This document shows positions 38,171 to 50,113 of a DNA stretch of 64,000 bases, one piece after another; position 1 is the first letter of the stretch; each line of letters opens with the position of its first letter. The notes under the pieces are model-generated. The model did not search any database. It was given only the letters and a program-made list of their open reading frames with translations, and was not told the origin of the DNA. Position numbers and translations under genes: made by a program. Origin of the DNA: Lanius collurio (Eukaryota; Chordata; Aves; Passeriformes; Laniidae); the NCBI GenBank assembly GCA_020086605.1, contig JACBWW010000028.1, forward strand, positions 10,718,885 to 10,782,884, written 5' to 3'.

Positions 38171-39035
38171 TTACCTATAAACCAAAACTAACTCTGCGGC
38201 TGCATAATTAAAGAAAATAAAGAGGAACATCAGATGCATGCAGATTGGCACTAAAAATCCATGGTGACTTGATTCAAAGATTAAGCTAGAAGGTTCCATA
38301 AATTCATGCTAGAGTCCAAGCTCACATTTAACTACTTTTCCAGCTCTTTGTGAATAAAAGTGCCAATTTATAGGATGGTTTGCAAAAAATACGTACACCT
38401 AAGCCTAAGTTGCTATTTATAATTTTTTTTTTTTTTTGACAGCACAGAAGTTCAAATATTTAAAGCAAATGTGCACAGTCAATACAAAAGGGTCACAGAA
38501 ATCAAGGGGAGCCAATTTAGTGATTTTTTGTCATTAATTTTCTTAGCTACATCCCTTTCTGCAGAACTGTTGAAGGATCCTTAGCAAAGAAGTAGGATGA
38601 GAAGTTGCAGTAACTTGAAATCAGCAGAAATTATGTTCTAGTGAGCTCAGTTTAAGGTTTAATAGTCTACATTTTCTGTTTCTCACAATCATTCTTTTTG
38701 TTTCTCTTTTTTTTTCTTTCCCTTTCTTCCAAGACAGGCAAAGCCAGTCTCTCTAGCTCCTAGTACTCCCTTTTTCTGGTTGATAGCAGGTTATTAAAAA
38801 TGTTCTGGTTTTGGTAGCAACCACGACTATGCAAAACAGATGAAAGGAACTAAATGTAGTTCAGACTAAATCAGCTAACAACAACTCATAAATATGTTTA
38901 GTTTGACAGAAATACTTTGTCAGCCTTTGGAAAAATTTGCAAAGGACCTCTGAGCTTCATACAGAGAAAAAAGTTCTCCTCATTTTCAGTTGAAGCAGTT
39001 AAGATCTCTTCTCCACTGACTTTATACTTGGGTGA
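38171..39035. other. Unannotated spacer
   Basis: No gene or mobile element is recognised. A 15-T run lies at 38423-38437 and a T-rich pyrimidine tract at about 38697-38730. Confidence 0.5.
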
Positions 39036-39609
39036 TGTGCTGGTTTTGGCTGGAGTAGAGTAAATTTTCTCCCCAGTAATCAGTGTAGGGTTATGGTTTG
39101 GATTTATGCTGAACACGGGGTTGAAAACACAGAGATGTTTTTATTATTGCTGAACAGGGTTTGCACAGAGCCAAAGCCTTTTCCACTTTTGCACAGCCAC
39201 AGTGGCAAGAGGGATGAGGTAATTGGGAGGAAACACAGATGTAACAGCTGATTCCAATTGACCAAAGGGGAATTCCAGACCGTATGGTATCATTCTCAGT
39301 ATATAACTGGAGGGGGAAGAAGAAGGAGATTTTGAAGTGATAACATTTGTCTTCCTGAGTCACTGTTATGTGTGGTGAGGAGATCTCCTGGAGATGGCTG
39401 AACACCTGCCTGCCCATGGGAAGCAGGGAATGAATTCCTTGTTTTGTTTTGTTTGTGTGCATGAATTTTGGCTTCCCTATTAAACTGTCTTTATCTCAAC
39501 CCATGAGTTTTCTGGCTTTTACTCTTCTGATTCTCTCCCCAGTCCTGCTGGTAGAGGAGTGTGAAAGCGGCTGCTGGGTTTGGCTGCTAGCTGGAGTGAA
39601 ATCATGACA
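39036..39609 (+). mobile_element. Avian ERV LTR, full length (solo)
   Basis: This 574-bp block reproduces a well-known avian LTR layout. It starts TGTGCTGGTTTTGGCTGG and carries ACACAGAGATGTTTTTATTATTGCTGA, an AACTGATTCCAATTGACCAAAGG-like block, a TATATAACTGG TATA box near 39300, TGGAGATGGCTGAACACCTG, ATTAAA as polyadenylation signal at 39479-39484, CTGTCTTTATCTCAACCCA, and an end in ATCATGACA. Both ends are TG...CA. No internal retroviral sequence follows and I see no convincing target-site duplication, so it is a moderately old solo LTR. The family is remembered as ERVK-like. The orientation is secure. Confidence 0.88.
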
Positions 39610-39770
39610 GCTGCAAAATTAGGAAAAAGCAGGGAAGAAAAGCCCACTGACTGCTATGTATTTTGAAGACTCCAAGAAGATCAATCCCTCTTGTTTTTCC
39701 ACATGAAGCAGTTTAGTTGTTACAATAGAGGATTTTCTGCAGGTGAACTTAAAAAATGTAGTAATTCAGG

Positions 39771-40146
39771 TGTTGATGGATGGTTAATAGAACAAGGACA
39801 TGGGCCCACAGAGGCCCTGTGGCAGCCAGAGATGAAGTGCTGAGCTGCACGCACACAGCGAGGTCCTTGAGGAAGTGGTTACAGCAGTAACAGAATGTGA
39901 ACATGGAACCTGCTGTCAGCAGTAGGTGCACACAGACGTGGTTGAGACTAAAAGAACTTCCCCATATTTGCTAGAACCAATCAAGTAGCAGAAGAGCTTG
40001 TAATTGTCCAATTAGAAGTTGCCAGATGTACTAGGGGCTTGCTTGGAAAAGTGTAAGTTATCTATGCCGACATTAATAAAGTGAAGAATAATGCTTCATC
40101 AATCACATTAATTGTCTGCATTCTTCCCTTGCCGAACTCCTCCGCA
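39771..40146 (+). mobile_element. Solo LTR, 376 bp, with 6-bp target-site duplication
   Basis: The block starts TGTTGATGG and ends CTCCTCCGCA, and is flanked by TTCAGG on both sides (39765-39770 and 40147-40152). It has a CCAAT-like box (ACCAATCA near 39976) and AATAAA at 40075-40080, about 70 bp before the 3' end, giving a plus-strand orientation. A 6-bp duplication is typical of ERVK-type integrases. No internal region is present. It lies only 161 bp from the 39036-39609 LTR but is a different family, so the two are independent insertions. Confidence 0.85.
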
Positions 40147-40152
40147 TTCAGG

Positions 40153-41270
40153 CCCACTCTAATTCTAATAATCTGCATTGCCATGTTTTTTTGTCTTACA
40201 TCATAATGTAAACAAACCTACAAATTCCTGTATGTAGCTAGGAGAGATGAGAATCTTCCAGGTAAGCTTTTAAATATGTGTATTCTTCTGTACGTAAAAG
40301 CTTTTTAAACAATCTCTCCCTTGTGAATTCATTACCTCCCTACTTCCTATACAATAGAGACTAAAAAGTCAAGAAGTTGATCTACTCCACTAGCCTGACG
40401 AAAAATTTTCTTCTACATGATTGTTTGTGGGTTTTGTCTTTTTACTTTTTTTACATGGCTTTATAAAATATAAGTACATCTCAGTTGGTTAGCAGCAGTA
40501 AACTAAAGCATCTGCCCACTCAATCAAGTGCACAGCATCTTGCAAATTTGAAGACTATCAGTAAATGATTTCTTAGAGACCTTTCATAGTGGTTCTCAGA
40601 TGTTTCTCTGCTTTCTTCTATGACTAACTACAAGCATACTTAGGGCCATGCAATACTTTCCATTGACTTCTCACAATTTTAACTGGGCTGCAGGTGGAAA
40701 TACCTTCATTTTGCAAGAGGGAACATGATTATTTTGAGAAACTTCTCACTGAGTAATCCTGGGAAATATTGCATTTTGTGTAAAGGATGGGACTTGCTTT
40801 GAATTTCCCTTACTTGTTACAATTACTTGTTACAGTTACAGTTAAAATGATTCTCACATACATTTCTCCATTCTGTTTTCAAGAGTGAAAATAGAAGTTA
40901 AAACAAGAAATACTGTCTGACTTTATTCTAATATTCTCATTCTAATGCCATTGCAGGACTCATTAACAGCCCCCTTTACAGCTAATAAAAAAAGAAGGGA
41001 TTTTATCTATTAATCTTATGTAATGCATAATCTCAATGAAACGTTGTTTTTATGATGTATTAGATAATGCATCATCAGAGTCAGCTGTCACTCCAGTGAT
41101 CTGCTGATGTAATAAATCATAATGGGACATATTGATAAAATATTCCACAAATNTTTGTAAACTTAAGAAGTGAAATGGAAATTTTACCATATGAGTCTAA
41201 TCTCATATGATCAAAGATCAATTTCTGTGGTCAATATTGGGCAGAGCAAACCTTTATACACTATCAGAGA
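40153..41270. other. Unannotated AT-rich stretch
   Basis: Nothing recognised. One ambiguous base (n) sits at 41153, so an assembly or base-calling uncertainty exists about 120 bp before the microsatellite. Confidence 0.5.
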
Positions 41271-41342
41271 GATGGATGGATGGATGGATGGATGGATGGA
41301 TGGATGGATGGATGGATGGATGGATGGATGGATGGACGGATG
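41271..41342 (+). repeat. (GATG)18 microsatellite
   Basis: Eighteen tetranucleotide units, all GATG except the seventeenth, GACG (41335-41338). The length and purity make it a strong candidate for a polymorphic marker. Confidence 0.98.
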
Positions 41343-44300
41343 ATCTATCACAAACACAGCTGTCAGAGAATTCTCCATAAAATTAGTCTATTTTCTGTGC
41401 AACTACTGCAGCTCACACAGCAAATGAAGAATTACACACTTAGGTGACTGTTCTGCTTTCAGCAGAATTAGGAGCCCAACACTCTCAGCAGATCAAACCA
41501 GCTGCTGAGCTGCTGAGAACTACAGTTTGCAGTTTACACTGACTGCAGAATCTGGGCCTCACTGTGCCACAGCTGTCTCATAAAACCTTGCAAAGTTCTG
41601 TGACCTGGAAACTTTACAATTAACAACTTTGTAACATTAGCTGGTTTTGTACGGGTCTTCAACAAAGACAAATGGGGGATTGTGGTAATTTTTTTCTGTA
41701 TTTTTGTTAAAATATAAAACTTTATACAGATGCTAATTACATCTAAATAGTAAGAAACATTCTCAGTTTTAAAGGTTTCATTTTAAAGATACAATTGTAA
41801 AGAAACAGTCAATTGATCTCATCACTTTAGCAGAGTGCAGCTAGTTCAATTATTTATAATTATCTAAGTGATATGGCCAAGCTAGTTTCAAAAGACCATT
41901 CCACAAAGGCAAGCTGCTGTGGACAGTCATGTCTCTCCTCCTGCTATGAATGACAGGCAGCCAGAGAGTTATTATGAAATTAGGATGAAGCAATTGTGAT
42001 GTGATATCCACCTACAATCTGTGGACAGGTTTAAATCAGCACCTGGAAGGAAAATTGGAAGAAGTCAAAATTGTCAAGAAAAAGCCCCAATACTGGTCTT
42101 CAGCACTTCATATACATGAAGGACTTGCTGAGTCACCAAACCTGAATGCAGTAACATTTGCAGAAGTAAAATCTTTTTTACCAAATTATCCACAAAATAA
42201 TAGACTACAAATTCAAATGAAGAGCATTTCTTTGTATTAACAAGACTTCATTTAAGAGATGGAAGTGACATTTCCATCCATTTTTACACATTTTCCCTAG
42301 GTCAGTCAGATTTCCATTTAAACCTGCAAATTCATGCTTCCAGATTGTTCAGAAAGGTAACAGCTTTTCTTCCTCCATCAATATTACTCTCTTCAGAAAC
42401 TATTTCAGCCCACTAGGTGTGAATTATCAACCTCATATGACATGGCAAGAAACTATCATGACCAGGACAATAATTTACCCTAAGTTTGTATTTCTTGTAT
42501 TTTTTGTATCTCTATTTGAACTGCCTACATATATGTGAGAATCCTCTATATACAGTCAGCACCCTGTCATAAACAAAAGGCTGCCCCTTTTTGCCATGCT
42601 GAGGATACGAGAACAAAGAAAATGGTGTTTGGTAAAATTTTGATAAGAGGAGTTTATTTCAGTTTCACATGAATGGGGAAATAACAAACAAGAGTGGTGG
42701 CCACCACTGTGATTCATACTGATATTTGATGTTAACTCAATTTCCAAAGGAGTGAACTCACAGAGAGATGTGAGGCATAAGAAACAATTTGCATATTCCC
42801 AAATAACAGAATTTACTGAGTAGCCTCTCAGACTGATAGAAATTGGCTGGAATCTCATGAGTTTAGTTTCTCATTCCTGTAATTTTTCAAATATCCAGGT
42901 TTACATTAGAAATAATGAGAAGAACATTTATGATAAAGTAATGTATGCCTGCTTCCTAGCAGGATGGAAATATAAAGAAGGCCAAAAATAAAACACAATT
43001 TAAAAAAAAAAAATACAGCAAATTATTTTATATACTGGAAGCTTCTGGACTCTAATCTAGATGGGAGTAAAGTAGATTCATCTGTTCTTTCTGAATGTAG
43101 TAATAAGATAATTTGGCTGTAACAGTGCTATAGCACAAACTACACATCTCAGAATTGCATATTTGCTGTTGTTAATGAGTATTTTTCCAAATGCATTTTG
43201 AACTTGCATAGAAAATTCATGCTTATTGTCTTTTGATTTTAACAGGAGAGTATTTCTTCACACTACTCACCCATAGATGAGGCAATCTATGGTGTTCTAG
43301 GAGCTTAAATGGAATCTTCCACATCTCTTTTGCTTCCTTGCTTCTTTCTTTGCTTCTTATACTATTTGAGTAACATATACTTAACTAAAAACTACATAAC
43401 ACATTCCCAAAAAAATTTTGGTTCTACAGAGAGTAAAGCTGTAAAACTCACAGACCACCATAGGAGTAGGATTTCACTTAAAACCCCATCCTAAAACAGA
43501 TCACACAATATTCAAGCAGTAAGACAAAACTCTTCAGGATTTTCCTTTATCTGTAGTCATGGATTAAATCAGTGACTTTATTACTTTATTTAGTGATTAT
43601 GTTATTTAATGATTATTTTTAACAAAAACCAAAGTATTCTGTTTACACTAAGAAAAGGCAAGAAGGAACTGCTTTGTAGAAAGGAGGTTTAAAAGGAATT
43701 AAATCATCTTCTGGCATTAATTAAAAGATAATATTCACAGAGGAATCCACCAGTGCCATAAACAATTATCACTTGAGATTATGCAGTCAAAAAGGTCAAT
43801 TAGGGCACTATACATAGCTAATGAGAAATCTTAATTGATAATTTTTCATGCTCTTGGATTAATTTTGTATTTTGTCCTTAGTTCATCACACATATAGAAT
43901 AATTTATTCTGCTGCTACTCTACTCACTAACCAAGAACTGTGTCACACAGAGAATGGGCTTTGAAAAGAGAAGATACCTGTGTGGCCAGAGAAAAAAGCC
44001 AGCATTGTGCTTTAGCCAATATTGTGAAGAGGGCGGAGCAAAAAAACAGGCCCAAGAACTTCCCTCTTATCTTGGTTACATCTGTGAAAATTAAGACTGA
44101 GTTCCATGACACCCATGTGGTCATTACAATACAAAGCAGATATCACTGAAAAAATACATTCAAATACTTCACTCTGTCACCTCTGTTCACTGCACACAAT
44201 TCTTTCTTACTTTCATAAGGCAAAGAGATGTTAACATTAAGGGGCCTGGGGTCCCTCTATATCTGCCTTCTCTTTGCAGCTTGCTTACTTCTTCTGTCTC

Positions 44301-45600
44301 ATTTGTTCAGTTAATATTCCATTCAGGAATTGCAACAGTAAGGCCATCTATTTTGATAATAATTTTTTCAACTGAAATGCTGCCAATATTAAGAAAATTT
44401 AAAAAAATTGAAAAATTAAAAGGTGAAGTCAAATTTTTATGGAGACAAAAATAAAGGAAATCTTTTACTTGAACCTTGTAAACACATTTTTTGGATGTCC
44501 ATTGAAGTCACATTCCCAGACAAGATACTAGACATAAGCCACTGGGACAAAGACATGCGAGCTGTCCATAAAAAGCATAATATTTAATGAATGATAGTAA
44601 AGAAAATGCATTTTACTTCTTTCATGCTCTTCATGACAAGCAAAAGGCAAAATATTAATAAAACATTTTAACCCTTTCCCTTTAGATCCTATGTTAACTT
44701 TGAGGCAGATGGTTCTCATGGAGAGGTCATGGCTTGGCAGAGATAGGTTACTTCATTGAGGTGTTGGAAGCCAGCTCTTTGCACCAGGATGAATATTGTA
44801 TCTGTTCTTGAACTAATAGATATTCAGTGTTAGCCTGACAAAACAATGCTCATTTCTAGTGTTCTCTGGCATGAATTCACCCACATAGTAAAGAATATAA
44901 GAAAGAATTGGGGTTTTATCATTCACTCTCCATAATTAATTACACTGGAACATTTTTATATCAGTTTTTTATCTCAAGAAGTAAGAAAAAATATGTACAG
45001 CAGCCGACAATAAAAGAAATTAATAACAGTGGAACTTGAGTGCTAAAGAAGTTACCAAGCAATATACTATTTCAAATAAAAATAACAGAAACCTTGAAAG
45101 AGAAATCTCCATTATTGATAATGAATTCCTGGGATGAAGCTCTCTGTGCACAAGATATGCAGTGGAAAGACAAAAGCCTCAAATCCTGAATAGTTCTAGG
45201 AGGTTTTTCTTGTTAGACAAATTAGTATCTGCAAAGGCACTTTCCTATGGATACTGCCCACTGTGATGTACAATAAAATGCATGCACATGTTGTTTTTGA
45301 AGCATAATGCAAGTCCACCTGTGTTTTACAATCTGATTGGTTTAGTGAGTATGGTTTCAGCAAAAAATTCTTGACACAAAATACAATTTTGCAGGAGTGA
45401 TAGAGACTCAGATGGAACTCTGATAGTCTGGTAAAAAGACCCTTCTATTCTACTTATAATTCATTACTTTCTATTTTTCTTACAAAATGATCTGGCCTAC
45501 ATTGTATTAATAATATTTTCAATAAGAATAAACTTGGAATGCATGGAGTGGGTGCTTAGAAGTAGAAAATCCTTTTTAGTAAGTAACTGTGGTACTCCAG
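41343..45600. other. Unannotated stretch
   Basis: AT-rich unique-looking sequence. Open frames reach 100 codons at most (42858-42556, minus) with no recognisable domain. No mobile element is identified. Confidence 0.5.
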
Positions 45601-45931
45601 TGTTGCGGTGGATCCCCCTGGACACCACCACCCCCCCCCCCCTCGGCCGGGTCCCTGCCATGTGACTGAGTCAGGTCTACTTTAAGTTCCAGCAGCCCGG
45701 GCTCTGATCTGGTCGGTTGTTTGTCCCATCTCCGCCCCTGGTATCCCCTTTCCCCCTGTCTGTGATAAAACCAGGAGAATGGAAAGCCCCTCCCTCTTAC
45801 CTCGCCAGCTGTTTGCCCAGGTCAGTGCTCTGTCCCCCTCCAGGACAGAGGGAATAAATGACTTAACATCAAAAGAGGTTTGAGCTGTATTTCTCTTCTC
45901 AACTTCTGCTCTGGGGTAGCTGTCATTAACA
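45601..45931 (+). mobile_element. Probable ERV LTR, about 331 bp
   Basis: The block stands out from its surroundings by high G+C. It starts TGTTGCGG and ends TCATTAACA, giving TG...CA ends with a short inverted TGTTR match. It holds a GATAAAACC TATA-like box near 45765, a GGACAGAGGGAATAAATGAC region with AATAAA at 45853-45858, and a TTTGAGCTGTATTTCTCTTCTC stretch downstream, the order expected of U3-R-U5. A C12 run lies at 45631-45642. No target-site duplication is evident and no primer binding site follows, so it is called a solo LTR of unnamed family. Confidence 0.68.
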
Positions 45932-48292
45932 CTGGCTTAGGTGGAGCTGCACAGTCGAGGGAATATTTAGGCTGTTTGTGAATGGTCTAGGATATTCGGA
46001 GACTTAAGAGGCAAGCTTGCCACAAAATTAAGCAGTGAACAGCTGATAACCCCCACACTCCAGGAGTACTCAGTGTCAGATCAACTTTAATCCCATTATT
46101 GCTATTAAACTCTTAATCTCAAACAAAGGATGAATTCACAGAAAGACTTTTCATGCTTTTGAAATAAATTTTATTTTAGTCATTTTTCTATTTAGGAAGC
46201 AGGAGAAAGTTTTCTCACAGAACATCAAAAACTTTCTGAGTATTCTCTTCATTGCTTCAGTATGACTTTACCCTTTTAATACTAAATAAGCCTGTGCAGC
46301 ATTTTAACTCCTCCAAGCATCATTATCTTGTCATCTCGTTAACATTAGTGTTTGGATATCCAAGTAACATAATGGTTTCTATCTAATGCTTTAAAAAACT
46401 ATATGTGTGTGTATACATACCTACATACACTCACATATACACGTATATATAAAATATCATAGAGTTAGACCACATGGCAGTCTACGGCTTACTTTTTCCT
46501 ATTGATTCTCTTCCTGCTCAACTTCATTTATCTTTATGTTTTAAAATATTTTCTTACCACTGGGTTGAAGGTGACCCATTGTACCAATCAGGTGTTGTCC
46601 CAGATGTGCTATAATTCCATGGTCGACAACTGTGGTTAACTCCTTTATGCCTTCTCCAAAAGGCATATTTTCTATCTATTTGCTATTAGTAAAATTTCTG
46701 GCCTTGACAGAGCACTATCAAACTGCACTCACAAAAAATTAAAATAAAAAAAATGTTTGGGGAAAAAAACTAAAATGTAACAAACTCCGTTTCAGTGGAC
46801 AGTCCTAGTAAATGTGACAGTAATGAGATAACTCATTAACATGTATTACAGCTTTGGAAAGTTCTTTTAATTCTTTCTGGTTTTCTTCGTGGAGGGCAGG
46901 GGAGAGACAAAGCAATAGTAAGAGAATATTTAAAGCATAGCTCTTTCCAGCGTGCTGGGATATCCATGAAAGATTTCTTTCCTTGTGCAACACTCAGGAG
47001 AATATGGCCTCCTCAACTCCTGGCCCCACAGACCATGCAGATAGACATCATAGGTGAAGCCAAGAGCTTCCTGTAACAACAATCATGACCTTGATATGTG
47101 TGCAAAATATATTTTCCTGGGCTGTGCATTGTCTTAATACTCTGTGTGCAGCTATGACTGCTTGCAAGTACTGTGTGGCAGGACAGATAATAGCATACTA
47201 GCTGGAAAAATGAAAGTGGCTGTAGTAAAACAGAGGTTTGTGACACCAGTAAATTTAAATGTACCCAAAAGGATTAAAGTGACTTTGAATACCAATATAA
47301 AGGTACTAAATTAGTAAAACTAACAACAGCATGCAAGTATATTCTAATACAACAATGGCACAGCCAAACACAGTTTTGAATAATTATATCAGCCGTGTGA
47401 TTTCAGACATGGGAAATATGAGTTCAGGAAAAAAAGTTGCCAAAGGACAAGATAAACAGGTGGGACTATGTACAAGCATGGCATCTTTCTACACAGACAA
47501 TGATTACTAGCATGACAAAAGAAAACAAGATTAGCAAAGACCCTCTTTCATGAAAGGGTTAATAACCTAAACCCATCTGGTCTCAGCAAAGAAAGGTAGA
47601 GACAAAAAAGAGGACAAACCCATGTTGAGCCTGGCTTCTCTTGTCCAACAGCTGATCAGGCCATTGTCACTTCCATGACCAAGAGCCACCATTTACTCCA
47701 GCCAGCACCCCTAAATATATGCCATTAGTCCCTTGATAGTGCATCCTCATAACTCACTTGGGTCATTAGTGCGAAGACACTTCCTTGTATATGTAGTTAT
47801 GATGATTAATACTGTGTAGGAACTGATCATTTCTAAGTGTCATGTTGCTAATGAATTAATTTAATAAAGCTTTTTTTGTTAGATTATAAAACCAAGCTGA
47901 TTCATTAATCTTTTAAACATGCCACCACAGCAATCTTTGTAAACTGCCTGATTGATATGTATACATAGAGGAATATAAATTCAGTTTCAATATTATCATT
48001 CAATTTACTGTAAAGACAAGAAATTTGATGTCCAATACTTTGATAAACACCTTCATTAATGAAGGCAGCAATGACACTTTGGTATCTACTTCTGAAAACA
48101 GAATTACAAAGGCAGCTGCTTTTAAAACATATATGAAGTGGTTGAAAATTAATTTGTCTTGTGAGTCCATGCAGTTCCACTAACATCAGCAGAGCTGTAA
48201 GAGTTAGATCAGTCAATTTCTGGTATCTGCATCGCTTCCATATAAATAAGATGTTGGCAAAACTTGTATCTTGCAAGACCACCTCTCCTTAC
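45932..48292. other. Unannotated stretch, possible LTR near 47600-47930
   Basis: A TA/TG/CA-rich imperfect repeat lies at about 46400-46452. The segment about 47600-47930 has AATAAA near 47861-47866 and a mid-GC upstream block that resembles an LTR layout, but I found no matching partner, ends or target duplication. I leave it as a possibility. A 125-codon minus-strand frame (48282-47905) has no recognisable domain. Confidence 0.4.
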
Positions 48293-48671
48293 TGAATAGC
48301 AGTAGTAATAAATGGAAGTAAAAGTTAATGCCTCACAGGCCTTTGCAAGAATCACAGTTAAGACTTGCAGCTAAAGATTGTGCCGGTCAGCACCATTTAA
48401 TTAACAAAGTAATGGATTATCTGTAAAACAATGCAGTGTCTGGAGACTCCTTTTATGAAGGACTTCAGTTGCTGTCATTATTTACTACCTCCTGCTTAGC
48501 TAAAATGTTGTGATGAAGAACAGATTGCACATCTTGTAGGTGTATATAAACCCCATTAGCATCCCATTTGGGCAGAGCTCGCATCAGCAGAGGCTGCCAT
48601 GCTGATGGTATGTAGTCTCTGCTATAGCAGTAAATTCTTCCTGCTCTGAGCTCATCTAAATCAAATTGTCA
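48293..48671 (+). mobile_element. 5' LTR of a degenerate provirus (pair with 50114-50516)
   Basis: The block matches 50114-50516 in the same orientation along nearly its whole length, at very roughly 70 percent identity by eye. Shared landmarks include GCCTCA.AGG.CTTTGCA, GTCAGCACCATTTAATTAAC (identical in both), CTGTCTGGAG, TATATAAA (48543-48550) and GCAGAGCTC.CATCAGCAGAG, and both finish with GAGCTCATCT or CAGCTCATCT. A TATA box and order of elements fit an LTR. A tRNA-His-like primer site begins at 48690. Exact edges are approximate. The 18-nt gap to the primer site is larger than usual, so the true LTR end may be a little further right. Confidence 0.72.
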
Positions 48672-48689
48672 TAGTTTTGTGATAGAGGA

Positions 48690-48707
48690 TGGTGCCGTGG
48701 CTTGAAT
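48690..48707 (+). other. tRNA-His-type retroviral primer binding site (degenerate)
   Basis: The sequence TGGTGCCGTGGCTTGAAT agrees with the complement of the vertebrate tRNA-His 3' end (TGGTGCCGTGACTCGGAT) at 15 of 18 positions, including the first ten. Retroviruses start minus-strand DNA synthesis from a tRNA annealed just after the 5' LTR, so the position also fits. tRNA-His priming is known from class I elements such as HERV-H. Confidence 0.65.
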
Positions 48708-49319
48708 CCTACATCCTGGCTGGCTGCTGAAAGTCGAGGTAAAATCCCCCAGAAATCTTTGAGATGGAGAGCTGCAGGTCAGGCTGGAACTCAGCTGCCA
48801 GCTTCCAGTGGAAGCCTTTTGGCATGCCAATGCTCTTGGCCTGGCTTGCAGAGGGCTAGGGCTAGACATTGTGACTGGGAGCACACACCCAAGGTTCTTG
48901 TCTATCTCTCTTTAAATCACTGGTGTCTGTTGGGCAGGAGAGACATGTCAGCAACAGAGGGGAGAGCTGATACTCAGGCAGAATAGGTCCCCGAATTGAA
49001 ATGTGTGCAAACAGAAGTTCCAGTATCCCAAAAGGACTCCAGAATGTTGCATGTGTACATACTGCTCTCCTAAACCTTCAGGCAGGCAAGTTTCCTATAA
49101 AAGGTACGATAGCTTCAATAAAATAATGCACTTAGGTTGTGCCTTGGAGTCCAAAGGATGTAATCATTTTCAGTGGGATGTATTTATCTGCATGTGGAGG
49201 CCTCCAAAATAATATCAGGATCCCAAACCAGAAGTTAGAAAAACTCTCAGGAAAACAGAAAAAATATATATATAAAAAGCACAGGGACTAGGTGGCTGTG
49301 TTTATGTTAGATGCAAGTC
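48708..49319 (+). mobile_element. Decayed internal region of the provirus, left part
   Basis: This less AT-rich sequence lies between the primer site and the nested CR1. Open frames reach 94 codons, but no gag, protease or polymerase motif is visible. It is attributed to the provirus by position only. The total internal length between the LTRs is about 1.4 kb including the CR1, so most of the retroviral genome is gone. Confidence 0.4.
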
Positions 49320-49930
49320 CAGTATGTAGGTGCTGCTGAAGGCAGCAGTCTCTGACCAGCACCCCCAGGTCCTTCTCACAGGGCTGCTCTCAATCTGTTC
49401 AACCCCCAGCCTGTGTTGATACTGGGGGTTGTCCCAACCCCGGTGCAGCGCCTTGTATTTGATCTTGTTAAACCTCAGGATATTCTCATGGATCCACTTC
49501 TTGAGCTTGTCCACATATCTCTGGATGGCATTCCTTCCTTCAGGACTGTCAACAGGACCGCTCAGCTTGGGATCATCTGCAGAATTGCTGAGGATGCACT
49601 TGATCCCTTCATTTGTGCCATTAATGGAAATATTAAATAATACTTTTCCCAGCAGAAACTCCTCAGGCCAACATTTGTCACTGATGTCCATCAGAACGCT
49701 GAGACAGACCACTACTCTCTGGATGTCACTGTACAACTACTTTCTTATCCATCTACCAGTCCACTCATCAAATTCATCTTTCTCCAATTCAGAGAGGAAT
49801 GTTGTGGGGGACTGTATCAAAGGCTTTACAGAAGCAACATGACACCCATAGCCCTTCCGTTGTTTAATGATGTAGCCATTCCACCACAGAAGGCCATTAG
49901 GCTGGTTAGGCATGATACTGAATGTTTTGG
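49320..49930 (-). mobile_element. CR1 LINE fragment, antisense, nested between the LTRs
   Basis: On the minus strand the translation follows the CR1 reverse transcriptase C-terminal region: LFNISINGTNEG, then SNSADDPKLSG (normally FADDTKLSG), GRNAIQRYVDKLKKW, then LRFNKIKYKALHRG. The upstream part (minus strand 49930 to 49737) matches the preceding CR1 region in other frames. The two catalytic aspartates remain, but the leading Phe is Ser and the frame shifts. Both ends are missing, including the 3' tail. Confidence 0.9.
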
Positions 49931-50113
49931 GGGATGTGGAAGAGAAGGGAACAAATGCTTGGCCTAACGACCATACAGGATTATAAAACCCAAAGACAAG
50001 AACAGATGATGTGACAGCACAGTCCAAGGAGTGACTGATCCCAGGAGTCATGAGCAGGGATCAGTGGCCCTTCTACTGTACTTTAGACATATAAGAGAAA
50101 AATTATTTTGGAT
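49931..50113 (+). mobile_element. Decayed internal region of the provirus, right part
   Basis: About 180 bp between the nested CR1 and the right LTR. No env motif and no strong polypurine tract is visible. The nearest purine run is AAGAGAAAAA near 50092-50102. Assignment is by position. Confidence 0.35.

Noticed and set aside
47600..47930. Possible additional solo LTR
   Set aside because: AATAAA and layout are suggestive, but there is no partner copy, target-site duplication or clear TG...CA boundary.
47905..48282. 125-codon minus-strand open frame
   Set aside because: Low-complexity hydrophobic and aromatic content from AT-rich DNA, and no domain.
49302..49736. 144-codon minus-strand open frame
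   Set aside because: The translation is a CR1 reverse transcriptase fragment with altered motif residues, so it is annotated as a mobile element and not as a host gene.
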